Source of the DNA: Lachnospiraceae bacterium
GTDB lineage: Bacteria; Bacillota; Clostridia; Lachnospirales; Lachnospiraceae
Length of the DNA stretch: 24,328 bases
Direction of reading: 5' to 3'
Assembly: GCA_021153325.1 (NCBI GenBank)
Contig: JAGKTQ010000030.1
Location: 1 to 24,328 of the forward strand
Shown one piece after another: positions 1 through 7,319 of this stretch (within the stretch, counting starts at the first letter, position 1; every line of letters begins with the position of its first letter). The position numbers and the translations under genes were made by a program. The notes beneath the pieces were generated by a model, which did no database searches, had not been told where the DNA came from, and was given only the letters and a program-made list of their open reading frames with translations.

Positions 1-33
1 ACATAAACACATAGAAAGAAATGAGGATGAATG

Positions 34-1044
34 ATGACAATTTATGATATTTCAGAAAAAGCAGGGGTTTCTATCGCTACCGTCTCCCGTGTCCTAAATG
101 GCAGCAGCAGCGTCAGTGAAAAAACCAGACAAAAAGTATTGGATGTCATGGAAGCCTGTGATTATACCCCAAATGCTTTTGCGCGAGGACTTGGATTGAA
201 TACGATGAATACGATCGGACTCCTTTGCACAAATTGTTCTGACCTGTATCTTTCCAAAGCGGTTTATTATATCGAACAGGGACTGCGTGCCAATCATTAC
301 GATGCGCTTTTATATTGCACCGGACAGGACAAAGAAAGTAAAGAAAATGCACTAAAATTCCTGCTTTCCAAAAAAGTGGACGGCATTATTTTGATCGGCT
401 CTGATTTTATTAGCGAAAAAGCGGAAGACAACAGCTATATTCAGGAAGCTGCAAAAGAACTTCCTATCATGCTTTTCGATGCTGTTTTGGATGCTCCAAA
501 CGTATACAGCATTGCTTCTGATGACTTTCAGTCTACTTATGAAGCTACGTTGGCACTGCTTTCCGCTGGTGTCAAAGACATTTTATTTTTCTATCAAGCT
601 GCTTCTTACAGCGACAGCCGTAAGCTTGCCGGTCACAAAGAGGCTATGAGCAAAATGGGTCTTCCCATTTCTCCTTCTCTGGCACTTGCTTTTTCCGGTT
701 CTTTAGAAAATATAAATGCCATGGTAGACACGTTGCAGAACGCTTCCAAAAGTGGTACGACCTTTCATAGTATCATAGCTTCTAACGATACTCTTGCTCT
801 TGCTGCATTAAAATATGCAAAACAGGAAAACCTAAAAGTACCTGAACAATTTTCTATTATCGGATACAACAATTCCATGCTGACTTCCTGCTGTGACCCA
901 GAGTTAACTTCTATTGATAACAAAATCGAAACACTCTGTGGCGAACTGATCACCTTACTTATGGAAGTACTGGCTGGCAATCCAGTACCACAGAAAACTA
1001 TGCTTTCAGGTGAACTTGTAAAAAGAGGTACTACGACGTTTTAA
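34..1044 (+). CDS. LacI-family transcriptional regulator
   Basis: A DNA-binding repressor of about 336 residues. The N-terminus (YDISEKAGVSIATVSRVLNG) is a classic LacI/GalR helix-turn-helix plus hinge helix. A periplasmic-binding-protein-like effector domain follows, from about residue 58 to the end, of usual family length. Two ATGs lie in tandem at 31 and 34. The second is preferred because GAGGA at 23-27 sits 6 nt before it but only 3 nt before the first. uxaC follows after 16 nt on the same strand, so the two are probably cotranscribed and the regulator probably responds to a hexuronate or a breakdown product (inference from context). Its promoter lies outside the window and no operator is visible in the 30 bases before it. 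The effector cannot be read from the sequence. Confidence 0.93.
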   Translation: MTIYDISEKAGVSIATVSRVLNGSSSVSEKTRQKVLDVMEACDYTPNAFARGLGLNTMNTIGLLCTNCSDLYLSKAVYYIEQGLRANHYDALLYCTGQDKESKENALKFLLSKKVDGIILIGSDFISEKAEDNSYIQEAAKELPIMLFDAVLDAPNVYSIASDDFQSTYEATLALLSAGVKDILFFYQAASYSDSRKLAGHKEAMSKMGLPISPSLALAFSGSLENINAMVDTLQNASKSGTTFHSIIASNDTLALAALKYAKQENLKVPEQFSIIGYNNSMLTSCCDPELTSIDNKIETLCGELITLLMEVLAGNPVPQKTMLSGELVKRGTTTF

Positions 1045-1060
1045 ACACAGGAGAGCAAGT

Positions 1061-2467
1061 ATGACACCCTTTATGGACAACGATTTTTTATTATCTACGG
1101 ATACGGCAAAAACGCTATTTCATGACTATGCCGAACACACCCCGATCCTTGATTATCACTGCCACCTCGATCCAAAAGAAATTGCCACAAACAGGCAATT
1201 TGAAAATATGACAAGGATATGGCTCTATGGCGACCATTACAAATGGCGTTACATGCGCTCCTGTGGAGTAGAAGAATACTATATTACAGGCAGCGCACCG
1301 GACAAAGAAAAATTTTTTAAATGGGCTGCGTGTCTTGGAAAAGCCATTGGCAATCCCCTCTTTCACTGGAGTCATTTAGAGTTACAACGGTACTTTGGCT
1401 ACCATGGTATTTTGAATGAAAATACAGCGGAAGAAGTTTGGACACTCTGCAATGAAAAACTGGCGCAAAAATCCATGTGCGTCCAAAATCTGATCAAACA
1501 ATCTCACGTCACTTTACTCTGTACAACCGATGATCCTGTTGATTCCCTGAAATGGCACAAACAAATTGCAAAAGATACTTCCTTTGATGTACAAGTACTT
1601 CCTACCTGGCGGCCGGATAAGGCTATGAACATCGAAAAAGAGGATTACCTTTCTTACCTCGATAACCTCTCTTCTGTAAGCGGTATAAATATCCACTCCT
1701 TTACTTCCTTAAAAAATGCGCTGAAAGAGCGCATGGATTTTTTTGTCTCCCTGGGATGTCGTATTTCTGACCACGGCTTAGAATCCATTCTGTACGTTCC
1801 TGCTGAGGATAAAGAATTAGAAAATATTTTCACCAAAAGACTACTTGGAAATACCCTTACAACAGAAGAAATATTGAAATTCAAAACTGCTTTTTTACTT
1901 TTTTCAGGCAGAGAGTATCACAAACGTGGCTGGGTCATGCAGCTTCATTTTGGGTGTAAACGGAACAACAATACTTTTATGTTTGAAGCATTAGGTCCGG
2001 ATACCGGATTTGATTGTATAAATGCGCCCACCTCTTCTGCTTCCTTAGCCGATTTTTTGAATGCATTCATGGACACAAAAGAACTTCCCAAAACGATCCT
2101 TTACAGCTTAAATCCAAACGATAACGCTGCCATCGGTACTATTCTTGGCTGTTTTCAGGATGCTTCCGCTGTAGTAAAAATACAACAGGGAAGTGCCTGG
2201 TGGTTCAACGATCACAAAACGGGAATGAAAGAACAGCTGACAAGTCTTGCCAATCTCGGAAACCTTTCCGGTTTTATTGGAATGCTGACGGACTCCAGAA
2301 GTTTTTTGTCTTATACACGCCATGAATATTTTCGGCGGATACTCTGTGATTTAATTGGCAAGTGGGTAGAAAATGGAGAGTTTCCAAATGATATGAATAC
2401 ACTAAAAAAAATAATAGTTGATATATGCTATGATAATGCAGTTCGCTACTTTGAATTTCCTATTTAA
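1061..2467 (+). CDS. uxaC: Glucuronate (uronate) isomerase
   Basis: Converts D-glucuronate to D-fructuronate and D-galacturonate to D-tagaturonate, the first cytoplasmic step of hexuronate catabolism. The 468-residue length is normal for UxaC. It shows the amidohydrolase HxH motif (HCHL, His33 and His35) after a typical N-terminus (FMDNDFLLSTDTAKTLFHDYA), an RNNN motif in LHFGCKRNNN, and the C-terminal block TDSRSFLSYTRHEYFRRI. AGGAG at 1049-1053 is 7 nt before the ATG. It lies 16 nt downstream of the LacI-type gene, so the pair probably forms an operon. Companion genes (uxaB, uxuA, uxuB, kdgK, kdgA) are not in the window and may lie upstream. A strong hairpin 16 nt after the stop ends the unit. 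Confidence 0.96.
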   Translation: MTPFMDNDFLLSTDTAKTLFHDYAEHTPILDYHCHLDPKEIATNRQFENMTRIWLYGDHYKWRYMRSCGVEEYYITGSAPDKEKFFKWAACLGKAIGNPLFHWSHLELQRYFGYHGILNENTAEEVWTLCNEKLAQKSMCVQNLIKQSHVTLLCTTDDPVDSLKWHKQIAKDTSFDVQVLPTWRPDKAMNIEKEDYLSYLDNLSSVSGINIHSFTSLKNALKERMDFFVSLGCRISDHGLESILYVPAEDKELENIFTKRLLGNTLTTEEILKFKTAFLLFSGREYHKRGWVMQLHFGCKRNNNTFMFEALGPDTGFDCINAPTSSASLADFLNAFMDTKELPKTILYSLNPNDNAAIGTILGCFQDASAVVKIQQGSAWWFNDHKTGMKEQLTSLANLGNLSGFIGMLTDSRSFLSYTRHEYFRRILCDLIGKWVENGEFPNDMNTLKKIIVDICYDNAVRYFEFPI

Positions 2468-2483
2468 ATATTACTGCACATAA

Positions 2484-2514
2484 AAGAGCAGGTGTATTTT
2501 AAACACCTGCTCTT
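2484..2514. terminator. Hairpin between convergent uxaC and SGNH hydrolase genes
   Basis: A perfect 12-bp stem (2484-2495 pairing with 2503-2514) encloses a 7-nt loop. On the minus strand the stem is followed by TTTTA, so termination looks better for the leftward hydrolase gene. The + strand has only a short mixed pyrimidine run. It probably serves both convergent genes. Confidence 0.75.
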
Positions 2515-2515
2515 C

Positions 2516-3388
2516 TTACTTATTTTCCAGTCTAAGACGGATAATTTCTTTTGCTATATGTTCCCCAAGGATCTGATACCCGGCATCAAGCGGGTGACAC
2601 CCCGGTACATAAGCATCATAAACACCCTGATCATAAGAATTCATAAAATTATTGTTGAATAAATCAATGACATCCGCATCATACTTTTCTGCGAGACTGA
2701 TAATGGCATTGACATAATCTTCTATCGGTTCCATTTCGGGATTCAATTTCCGCACGTCTTCAATCGTCACAGAATCCATGGGCGTTACTACAATCAACTG
2801 GCTTTCCGGATAATGCGTCCGGATTCCTTCTAAAAGCGTATCCAGATCACCACAAAATGTATTTTCCTCCAGAGTTTCCAAATCTCCCATCGTAATGTCG
2901 GTCCCACTGAATACATCATTCAATCCACCATATACGACAATAATGTCTGTATCTGCCGGAATCTCCTGATAGCGGTTTACCATTGCAACACTCCAGTAAT
3001 CGCCTATCGTGGAACCGCCTACGCCCAGATTATAGACCTCTTTTGCGCCCAATACTTCCTTTACCACTTCGGGGTAAGTCAGCCCGTCTGCCTGTCCCGT
3101 TTCTCCATTGATCCCCTCCGTAATACTATCTCCGAGAAATGCAATCGTCACATCAGAAAAGTCGTATAGATGACGTTTCAAAATCTTTTTGTCATAAGTA
3201 TTCTCTTTATCGGTAATTTCTTTGGATGTCATAGACACACGCTTCTCATCCGTAAGGACACTTTCTTTTACCGAAAAAATACCAGAATCATTACAGAACC
3301 AGACTACGATCACAACAAGCACCGCTGCCACTATAATATTCCGAAATACTCTTCTCTTTTTATTTTTTCTATATGCAGTTTTTTCCAT
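2516..3388 (-). CDS. Membrane-anchored SGNH/GDSL-family hydrolase
   Basis: Predicted extracytoplasmic esterase or deacetylase of 290 residues. One N-terminal membrane segment (about residues 17-33, RNIIVAAVLVVIVVWF) follows a Lys/Arg-rich start, giving an N-in, C-out anchor. The SGNH blocks are visible: GDSIT at 86-90 with nucleophile Ser88, Gly in LGVGGS near 122-126, GGLND at 154-158, and the C-terminal catalytic His265 in GCHPLDAGY. The usual Asp three residues before that His is replaced by Pro (PGCH). The start was chosen because AGAGG (3396-3400 on the minus strand) lies 7 nt before ATG 3388. An upstream in-frame ATG at 3460 would add 24 polar residues and is disfavoured. The substrate is unknown; polysaccharide O-acetyl groups or peptidoglycan are common for such proteins. 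It stands alone, convergent with uxaC and divergent from ptb. Confidence 0.88.
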   Translation of the reverse strand: MEKTAYRKNKKRRVFRNIIVAAVLVVIVVWFCNDSGIFSVKESVLTDEKRVSMTSKEITDKENTYDKKILKRHLYDFSDVTIAFLGDSITEGINGETGQADGLTYPEVVKEVLGAKEVYNLGVGGSTIGDYWSVAMVNRYQEIPADTDIIVVYGGLNDVFSGTDITMGDLETLEENTFCGDLDTLLEGIRTHYPESQLIVVTPMDSVTIEDVRKLNPEMEPIEDYVNAIISLAEKYDADVIDLFNNNFMNSYDQGVYDAYVPGCHPLDAGYQILGEHIAKEIIRLRLENK

Positions 3389-3474
3389 TTTAAGACCTCT
3401 TTTCACAAATGCCTGTCCGTTCCTTTGGCACTTCTTTGCTTTTAATATTTTCCTCCCCATTCCAATTTCGCTTT

Positions 3475-3505
3475 ACAAAAGCTACTGGTCTCCTATAGCT
3501 TTTGT
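3475..3505. repeat. Inverted repeat in the SGNH hydrolase leader
   Basis: ACAAAAGCTA at 3475-3484 pairs perfectly with TAGCTTTTGT at 3496-3505 around an 11-nt loop. Read leftward it falls in the expected 5' leader of the SGNH gene, about 85 nt before its start. It could be an operator or a weak attenuator, since the arm ends in TTTTG. The function is not known. Confidence 0.45.
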
Positions 3506-3623
3506 CATACCGGACATCCTTCCCAATGGATATCCTACACCTAACGCATATTATACTCCTTTTTTTCCAAATATTTCTTATATTTTTCTTAATTTTATCA
3601 AAGATTCTTTCCACACCTTATTA

Positions 3624-3652
3624 TTGCTTTTTAAATAGGAAAGTGTTATTAT
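3624..3652 (+). promoter_or_regulatory. Promoter of ptb-buk
   Basis: TTGCTT (3624-3629) and TATTAT (3647-3652) are separated by exactly 17 bp, matching a housekeeping sigma-A promoter. Transcription would start near 3659 and leave a leader of about 46 nt before ptb. The Rex-like palindrome at 3643-3660 covers the whole -10 element. Confidence 0.7.
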
Positions 3653-3660
3653 TTTAACGA
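3643..3660. promoter_or_regulatory. Putative Rex operator at the ptb promoter
   Basis: GTGTTAT-TATT-TTAACGA matches 11 of 14 fixed positions of the clostridial Rex site TTGTTAA-N4-TTAACAA. It overlaps the -10 hexamer and the likely transcription start, the position expected for NAD(H)-responsive repression. A similar site overlies the thl promoter. This is inferred from motif matching alone. Confidence 0.5.
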
Positions 3661-3704
3661 TGAAACCAAAGTAAAAAATTTATAAAATAAAAGAGGTAAA
3701 ACAA

Positions 3705-4616
3705 ATGAGCAAAGGATTTAATGATTTAGTATCAAAAGCCGGCACAGGCAAAATCAAAAAGGTATCTGTTGCAGTTGCACAGGACGCTCCAGTATTGGAA
3801 GCAGTAAAAGCTGCAAAAGAACGTAACATTGCAGACGCCATCTTAGTTGGTGATGAAGCAAAGATCAAAGAAGTTGCCGCTTCCATTAATATGGATTTAT
3901 CCGGTTATGAAATCATCAATGAAACCGATACTTACCAGGCTGCTTTAACAGCAGTAAAATTAGTACATGATGGCAAAGCTGACATGTATATGAAAGGTCT
4001 TATTGATACAAAATCTTTCTTAAAGAGTGTTCTTGATAAAGAAGTAGGTTTAAGAACAGGCAAAACTTTATCTCATGTATGCGTATTTGAAATCAAAGGC
4101 ATTGACCATCTTCTTTTCTTATCCGACGTTGCATTCATGACTTACCCAACTTTAGAAGATAAAGTACATATTATTGAAAACACAGTAGAAATCGCTCATG
4201 CATGCGGTATTGAGTGTCCAAAGGTAGCTCCTATTGCTGCTGTTGAAGTTGTGAATCCAAAAATGCCTGTAACAGTTGAAGCTGCCGAACTTACAAAAAT
4301 GAATGAAGAAGGCAAGATCACAGGCTGTATCGTTGATGGACCTCTTTCCATGGACTTAGCTATTTGTCCAGAAGCTGCTCAGCATAAAGGCGCAGAAGGC
4401 AGAAAGATCGTAGGCGATGCTGACATTCTTCTTTTCCCTGATATCCATGCAGGAAATATTACATACAAAACTTTAGTACACACTGCAGAAGTGAAAAACG
4501 GAAATATCTTAACAGGAACAAAAGCTCCGGTTATTTTAACTTCCCGTTCTGATGATTTTGAAACAAAAGTAAATTCAATTGCTCTCGGTGCTGTTGTTGC
4601 TGAGGCTCTTAAATAA
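3705..4616 (+). CDS. ptb: Phosphate butyryltransferase
   Basis: Converts butyryl-CoA plus phosphate to butyryl phosphate and CoA, the first half of the ATP-forming end of butyrate fermentation. At 303 residues it has the length of clostridial Ptb and aligns end to end with the phosphate acetyl/butyryltransferase fold. Typical blocks are VGDEAKI near residues 49-55, MYMKGLIDTKSFL near 94-106, DGPLSMDLA near 211-219 and DILLFPDIHAGNITYK near 241-256. AAGAGG at 3691-3696 is 8 nt before the ATG. butyrate kinase follows 12 nt downstream, which fixes the assignment over phosphate acetyltransferase (Pta). Expression is probably high and under the promoter and Rex-like site just upstream. The codon usage is like that of the bcd operon. 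Confidence 0.95.
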   Translation: MSKGFNDLVSKAGTGKIKKVSVAVAQDAPVLEAVKAAKERNIADAILVGDEAKIKEVAASINMDLSGYEIINETDTYQAALTAVKLVHDGKADMYMKGLIDTKSFLKSVLDKEVGLRTGKTLSHVCVFEIKGIDHLLFLSDVAFMTYPTLEDKVHIIENTVEIAHACGIECPKVAPIAAVEVVNPKMPVTVEAAELTKMNEEGKITGCIVDGPLSMDLAICPEAAQHKGAEGRKIVGDADILLFPDIHAGNITYKTLVHTAEVKNGNILTGTKAPVILTSRSDDFETKVNSIALGAVVAEALK

Positions 4617-4628
4617 AGGAGGACGATC

Positions 4629-5696
4629 ATGTCTATTAAAAGTTTAATTATCAATCCAGGTTCTACTTCTACAAAAATCGGTGTATTTGAAGACGAAACC
4701 TTATTATTCGAGGAAACCTTAAGACATTCTACAGAAGAAATCTCACAGTATGCTTCTATCGTAGACCAGAAAGATTTCCGCAAGAACATCATCATTGACT
4801 TATTAAAAGAAAAAGACTTTGATATCAAATCTCTGAACGTAGTTGTAGGTCGCGGCGGTATGTTAAAACCAATTCCAGGTGGTACTTACGCTGTAAGTGA
4901 TGATCTGTTAGAGGATTTAAAAATTGGTAAGCAGGGACAGCATGCTTCTAACTTAGGTGGTATCTTAGCTCGTGAGATCGGTGATTCCATCGGTGTTCCT
5001 TCTTATATTGTTGACCCGGTTGTTGTGGATGAACTTATGCCGGAAGCTCGTGTGTCCGGTGTGCCAGAACTTCCAAGAACCAGCGTCTTCCATGCATTAA
5101 ATCAGAAAGCAGTTGCAAAACGTTATGCAAAAGAAGTTGGTAAGAACTATGAAGATCTGAACTTGATCGTTGTACATATGGGTGGCGGTGTTTCCGTTGG
5201 TGCTCATAAAAACGGTAAAGTAGTGGATGTATTTAATGCTCTTGATGGAGATGGTGCTTTCTCTCCTGAACGTGCAGGTGCAGTTCCTACTGGTGCTTTA
5301 GTAAAAATGTGCTTCTCCGGCAAATATACAGAAAAAGAAGTTTACAGCAAATTAGTAGGTAAAGGTGGTTTCAATGCTTACCTTGGAACAAACGATATGC
5401 GTGAAGTCATGAAAATGGCAACGGAAGGAAATAAAGACGCTGAACTTTATCGTTCCGCTTTCCTTTTACAGGTTGCTAAGGATATCGGTTCCATGGCTTG
5501 TGTATTAGAAGGAAAAGTTGATCAGATCATCATTACTGGTGGTATTGCTTATAACGAATATATTACAGATGAATTGAAAAAGAAAGCTGGATTCATTGCT
5601 CCAGTTACTGTTTATCCAGGCGAAGATGAACTTCTTGCATTGACACAGGGTGCTCTCCGTGTTCTGAATGGCGAAGAAAAAGCAATGGAATACTAG
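4629..5696 (+). CDS. buk: Butyrate kinase
   Basis: Transfers phosphate from butyryl phosphate to ADP, giving butyrate and ATP in the cytoplasm. The 355-residue length fits Buk of the acetokinase/ASKHA family. Visible motifs are the N-terminal phosphate loop INPGSTSTKIGVFED (about 9-23), VVGRGG near residues 72-77, VHMGGGVSVGAHKNGKVVD (about 182-200), LDGDGAFSPERAGAVP and IITGGIAYNEY near 301-311. It starts 12 nt after ptb behind a near-perfect AAAGGAGGA (4615-4623) that overlaps the ptb stop codon, so translation of the two is probably coupled. With Ptb it provides the butyrate-kinase route, the alternative to butyryl-CoA:acetate CoA-transferase, which is not seen here. Confidence 0.96.
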   Translation: MSIKSLIINPGSTSTKIGVFEDETLLFEETLRHSTEEISQYASIVDQKDFRKNIIIDLLKEKDFDIKSLNVVVGRGGMLKPIPGGTYAVSDDLLEDLKIGKQGQHASNLGGILAREIGDSIGVPSYIVDPVVVDELMPEARVSGVPELPRTSVFHALNQKAVAKRYAKEVGKNYEDLNLIVVHMGGGVSVGAHKNGKVVDVFNALDGDGAFSPERAGAVPTGALVKMCFSGKYTEKEVYSKLVGKGGFNAYLGTNDMREVMKMATEGNKDAELYRSAFLLQVAKDIGSMACVLEGKVDQIIITGGIAYNEYITDELKKKAGFIAPVTVYPGEDELLALTQGALRVLNGEEKAMEY

Positions 5697-5703
5697 AATA
5701 CAA

Positions 5704-5738
5704 AATATGCGGATATTACATCGTAATATCCGCATATT
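5704..5738. terminator. Hairpin between convergent buk and ybaK
   Basis: A perfect 16-bp stem (5704-5719 with 5723-5738) has a 3-nt loop. It begins 8 nt after the buk stop and overlaps the last codons and stop of ybaK on the other strand (stop at 5716-5718). On the minus strand it is followed by TTGTATTC, so the U-run lies on the ybaK side. It probably acts in both directions. Confidence 0.75.
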
Positions 5739-6198
5739 CTGCATTTGCCGCTTTACAAAGATCCGCTGGAGCAAGCTCTATCTGGGATCCAATACGCCCT
5801 CCACTGACGATCATAGTTGGCAATGCTTCTGCCTGTTCTGCAATCCTTGTCACATATTGCTTTTTCATTCCAACCGCTGTACAGCCGCCACGTATGTAGC
5901 CTGTAATACTGTTAATATCCTTTACATGTATCATTGCGACTGCTTTTTCACCAACGGCCTTCGCTGCTTTTTTCAAATCCAGTTCTGCCTCAATCGGAAT
6001 AACAAATACGAAATAGTTCTTGCTGTTTCCTACTGTCACTAAAGTCTTATACACTTTTTCATGTGGCAGATTCAGCTTGTCTGCTATCTGAATGCCATCA
6101 ACAAATTCCTCACATTCATACGTGTAATGTGAATAATCGATCTTTAATCTGTCCAGAATACGCATTGCATTTGTTTTTACTTCTTTATTCTTTGCCAT
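5716..6198 (-). CDS. ybaK: Cys-tRNA(Pro) deacylase, YbaK/EbsC type
   Basis: Trans-editing hydrolase that clears cysteine wrongly attached to tRNA(Pro). It has 160 residues, as usual for the family. The key conserved Lys is in VYKTLVT (Lys51); further family blocks are GYIRGGCTAVGMKK (100-113) and GGRIGSQIELAPADL (133-147). A GAGG sequence lies 8 nt before the ATG. It starts only 10 nt after the second ABC permease gene and on the same strand, so it is probably the last gene of that operon, although no functional tie to export is evident. The terminator stem overlaps its final codons. The closely related ProX/Ala-tRNA(Pro) editing group is the main alternative, but the GGC.A.GMKK block fits YbaK. 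Confidence 0.92.
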   Translation of the reverse strand: MAKNKEVKTNAMRILDRLKIDYSHYTYECEEFVDGIQIADKLNLPHEKVYKTLVTVGNSKNYFVFVIPIEAELDLKKAAKAVGEKAVAMIHVKDINSITGYIRGGCTAVGMKKQYVTRIAEQAEALPTMIVSGGRIGSQIELAPADLCKAANAEYADITM

Positions 6199-6208
6199 AG
6201 TAACAACC

Positions 6209-7318
6209 TCACATTCTTAAATAATAGGACATCGGAAATACTTTTTCCAGTACTCTAAAAACAGGAATGAACTGTGACAGATCTATAAATACCGGACATA
6301 CGATCACACTGGCAAGTATCAGTACCGGCATAGCTGCCACAAGGCTCTCTTCTTTTCTGCACAGCTTTTTTAAGAGCAGGCAGTAAATTATCATAATGAT
6401 CTGATAAATAATCATACTCAAAAGCTCTTTTGCTACATCCTGCATCTGTCCTGTTATAACCAAACATATTACTGTCACAAAACTCATCATAAAGATAGGC
6501 ATGTATATTGTCAGCACCTGAAACGTCTTTCTGCTTTTCAATCTCACGATGATCCCCTTTTTTTCATCCTCCAGAGTATCTAACGTGCCACACAGACCAC
6601 AAATATAAATTGCTAATGCCAGTATTCCCTTCACGGAAATGAAGCTCTTCTCTTCTATTTTCTGCTCTGCATTTTCAGCATATGTTTCATAGGCAAACTG
6701 AAAAGTACTTCCATTATAGCGATATTTCTCCAATAACTCCTCTGCTCTATTAGCAATCTCTAATCTTTCTTCCTCTTTTATAGTTTGTTTTTGATTCTCT
6801 TCCAGTTCTTCACAAATAAGTCCTGCTGCCTGTTCCCCAAAAGTTGTTTCCTCGTACAAAGAAAAAATCTCTGCAAAAAGTGCTTCCTCACATACTGTCT
6901 GCAAAGAACTCTGCGGTGATTCATAGCTCTTTATTATCTTTGTATATTTCCCTTTTTCAAGCTTCTGTTGTAAATCTGCCGGAATACAATATCCACATTC
7001 TGCCCTTGCGGATGCTACTTCTTCTTTTACTGCTTCTTCCGAATCATATATATAAAATCGAACTGCATCCTCTTTTGCTTCCAATCTTTTTTGTAGTTCT
7101 TCCAAAAAACAGGAACTTCCAGCGTCCACATCGCCCTTTTCCAGTCCTTCTATATAAACAGCTACCTGTATCGCTGTTGCTTCTCCTTTTATCAGCTGCA
7201 TCATGGCAACTAAAAGAAAGGGAAGCACAAGAAATGCCAGAAAAAATTTATGTGTTTTCCACATACGCTTCCATAAAAGAACACCATATACACTTATCCG
7301 CCTAATCCGTTCTTTCAT
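6209..7318 (-). CDS. ABC-2 type transporter permease with large outer domain
   Basis: Membrane subunit of an ABC exporter, 369 residues. Its topology matches YhgE/Pip-like ABC-2 permeases: one membrane segment near residues 25-43, a charged Glu/Lys-rich extracytoplasmic domain at about 45-228, then four membrane segments near 229-247, 267-289, 297-317 and 326-346. The start ATG lies 1 nt after the stop of the preceding permease, with AAAGGTGA inside that gene's last codons, so translation is tightly coupled. It is the second of two similar permeases that probably form a heterodimer with the ATPase encoded at 10033-10731. The substrate is unknown; bacteriocin, peptide or lipid export or a resistance function would all be guesses. 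Confidence 0.85.
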   Translation of the reverse strand: MKERIRRISVYGVLLWKRMWKTHKFFLAFLVLPFLLVAMMQLIKGEATAIQVAVYIEGLEKGDVDAGSSCFLEELQKRLEAKEDAVRFYIYDSEEAVKEEVASARAECGYCIPADLQQKLEKGKYTKIIKSYESPQSSLQTVCEEALFAEIFSLYEETTFGEQAAGLICEELEENQKQTIKEEERLEIANRAEELLEKYRYNGSTFQFAYETYAENAEQKIEEKSFISVKGILALAIYICGLCGTLDTLEDEKKGIIVRLKSRKTFQVLTIYMPIFMMSFVTVICLVITGQMQDVAKELLSMIIYQIIMIIYCLLLKKLCRKEESLVAAMPVLILASVIVCPVFIDLSQFIPVFRVLEKVFPMSYYLRM

Positions 7319-7319
7319 T

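Larger units (their letters stand above)
3389..3704. other. Divergent intergenic region between SGNH hydrolase and ptb
   Basis: This 316-bp AT-rich stretch holds no convincing gene. It carries the ptb-buk promoter with an overlapping Rex-like site on the right and a 10-bp-stem hairpin at 3475-3505. A TATAAT-like hexamer on the minus strand at 3550-3555 could be the -10 of the SGNH gene, but no good -35 accompanies it. A 74-codon minus-strand frame with a GTG start covers much of it but has no ribosome site and no recognisable features. Confidence 0.6.

Noticed and set aside
3390..3614. 74-codon minus-strand frame upstream of the SGNH gene
   Set aside because: GTG start without a ribosome site, highly basic odd composition, crosses a hairpin and a promoter-like element; probably leader DNA.
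3222..3638. 138-codon + strand frame over the SGNH gene start and the ptb upstream region
   Set aside because: Antisense to the SGNH gene and overlapping the ptb promoter; no recognisable domains or ribosome site.
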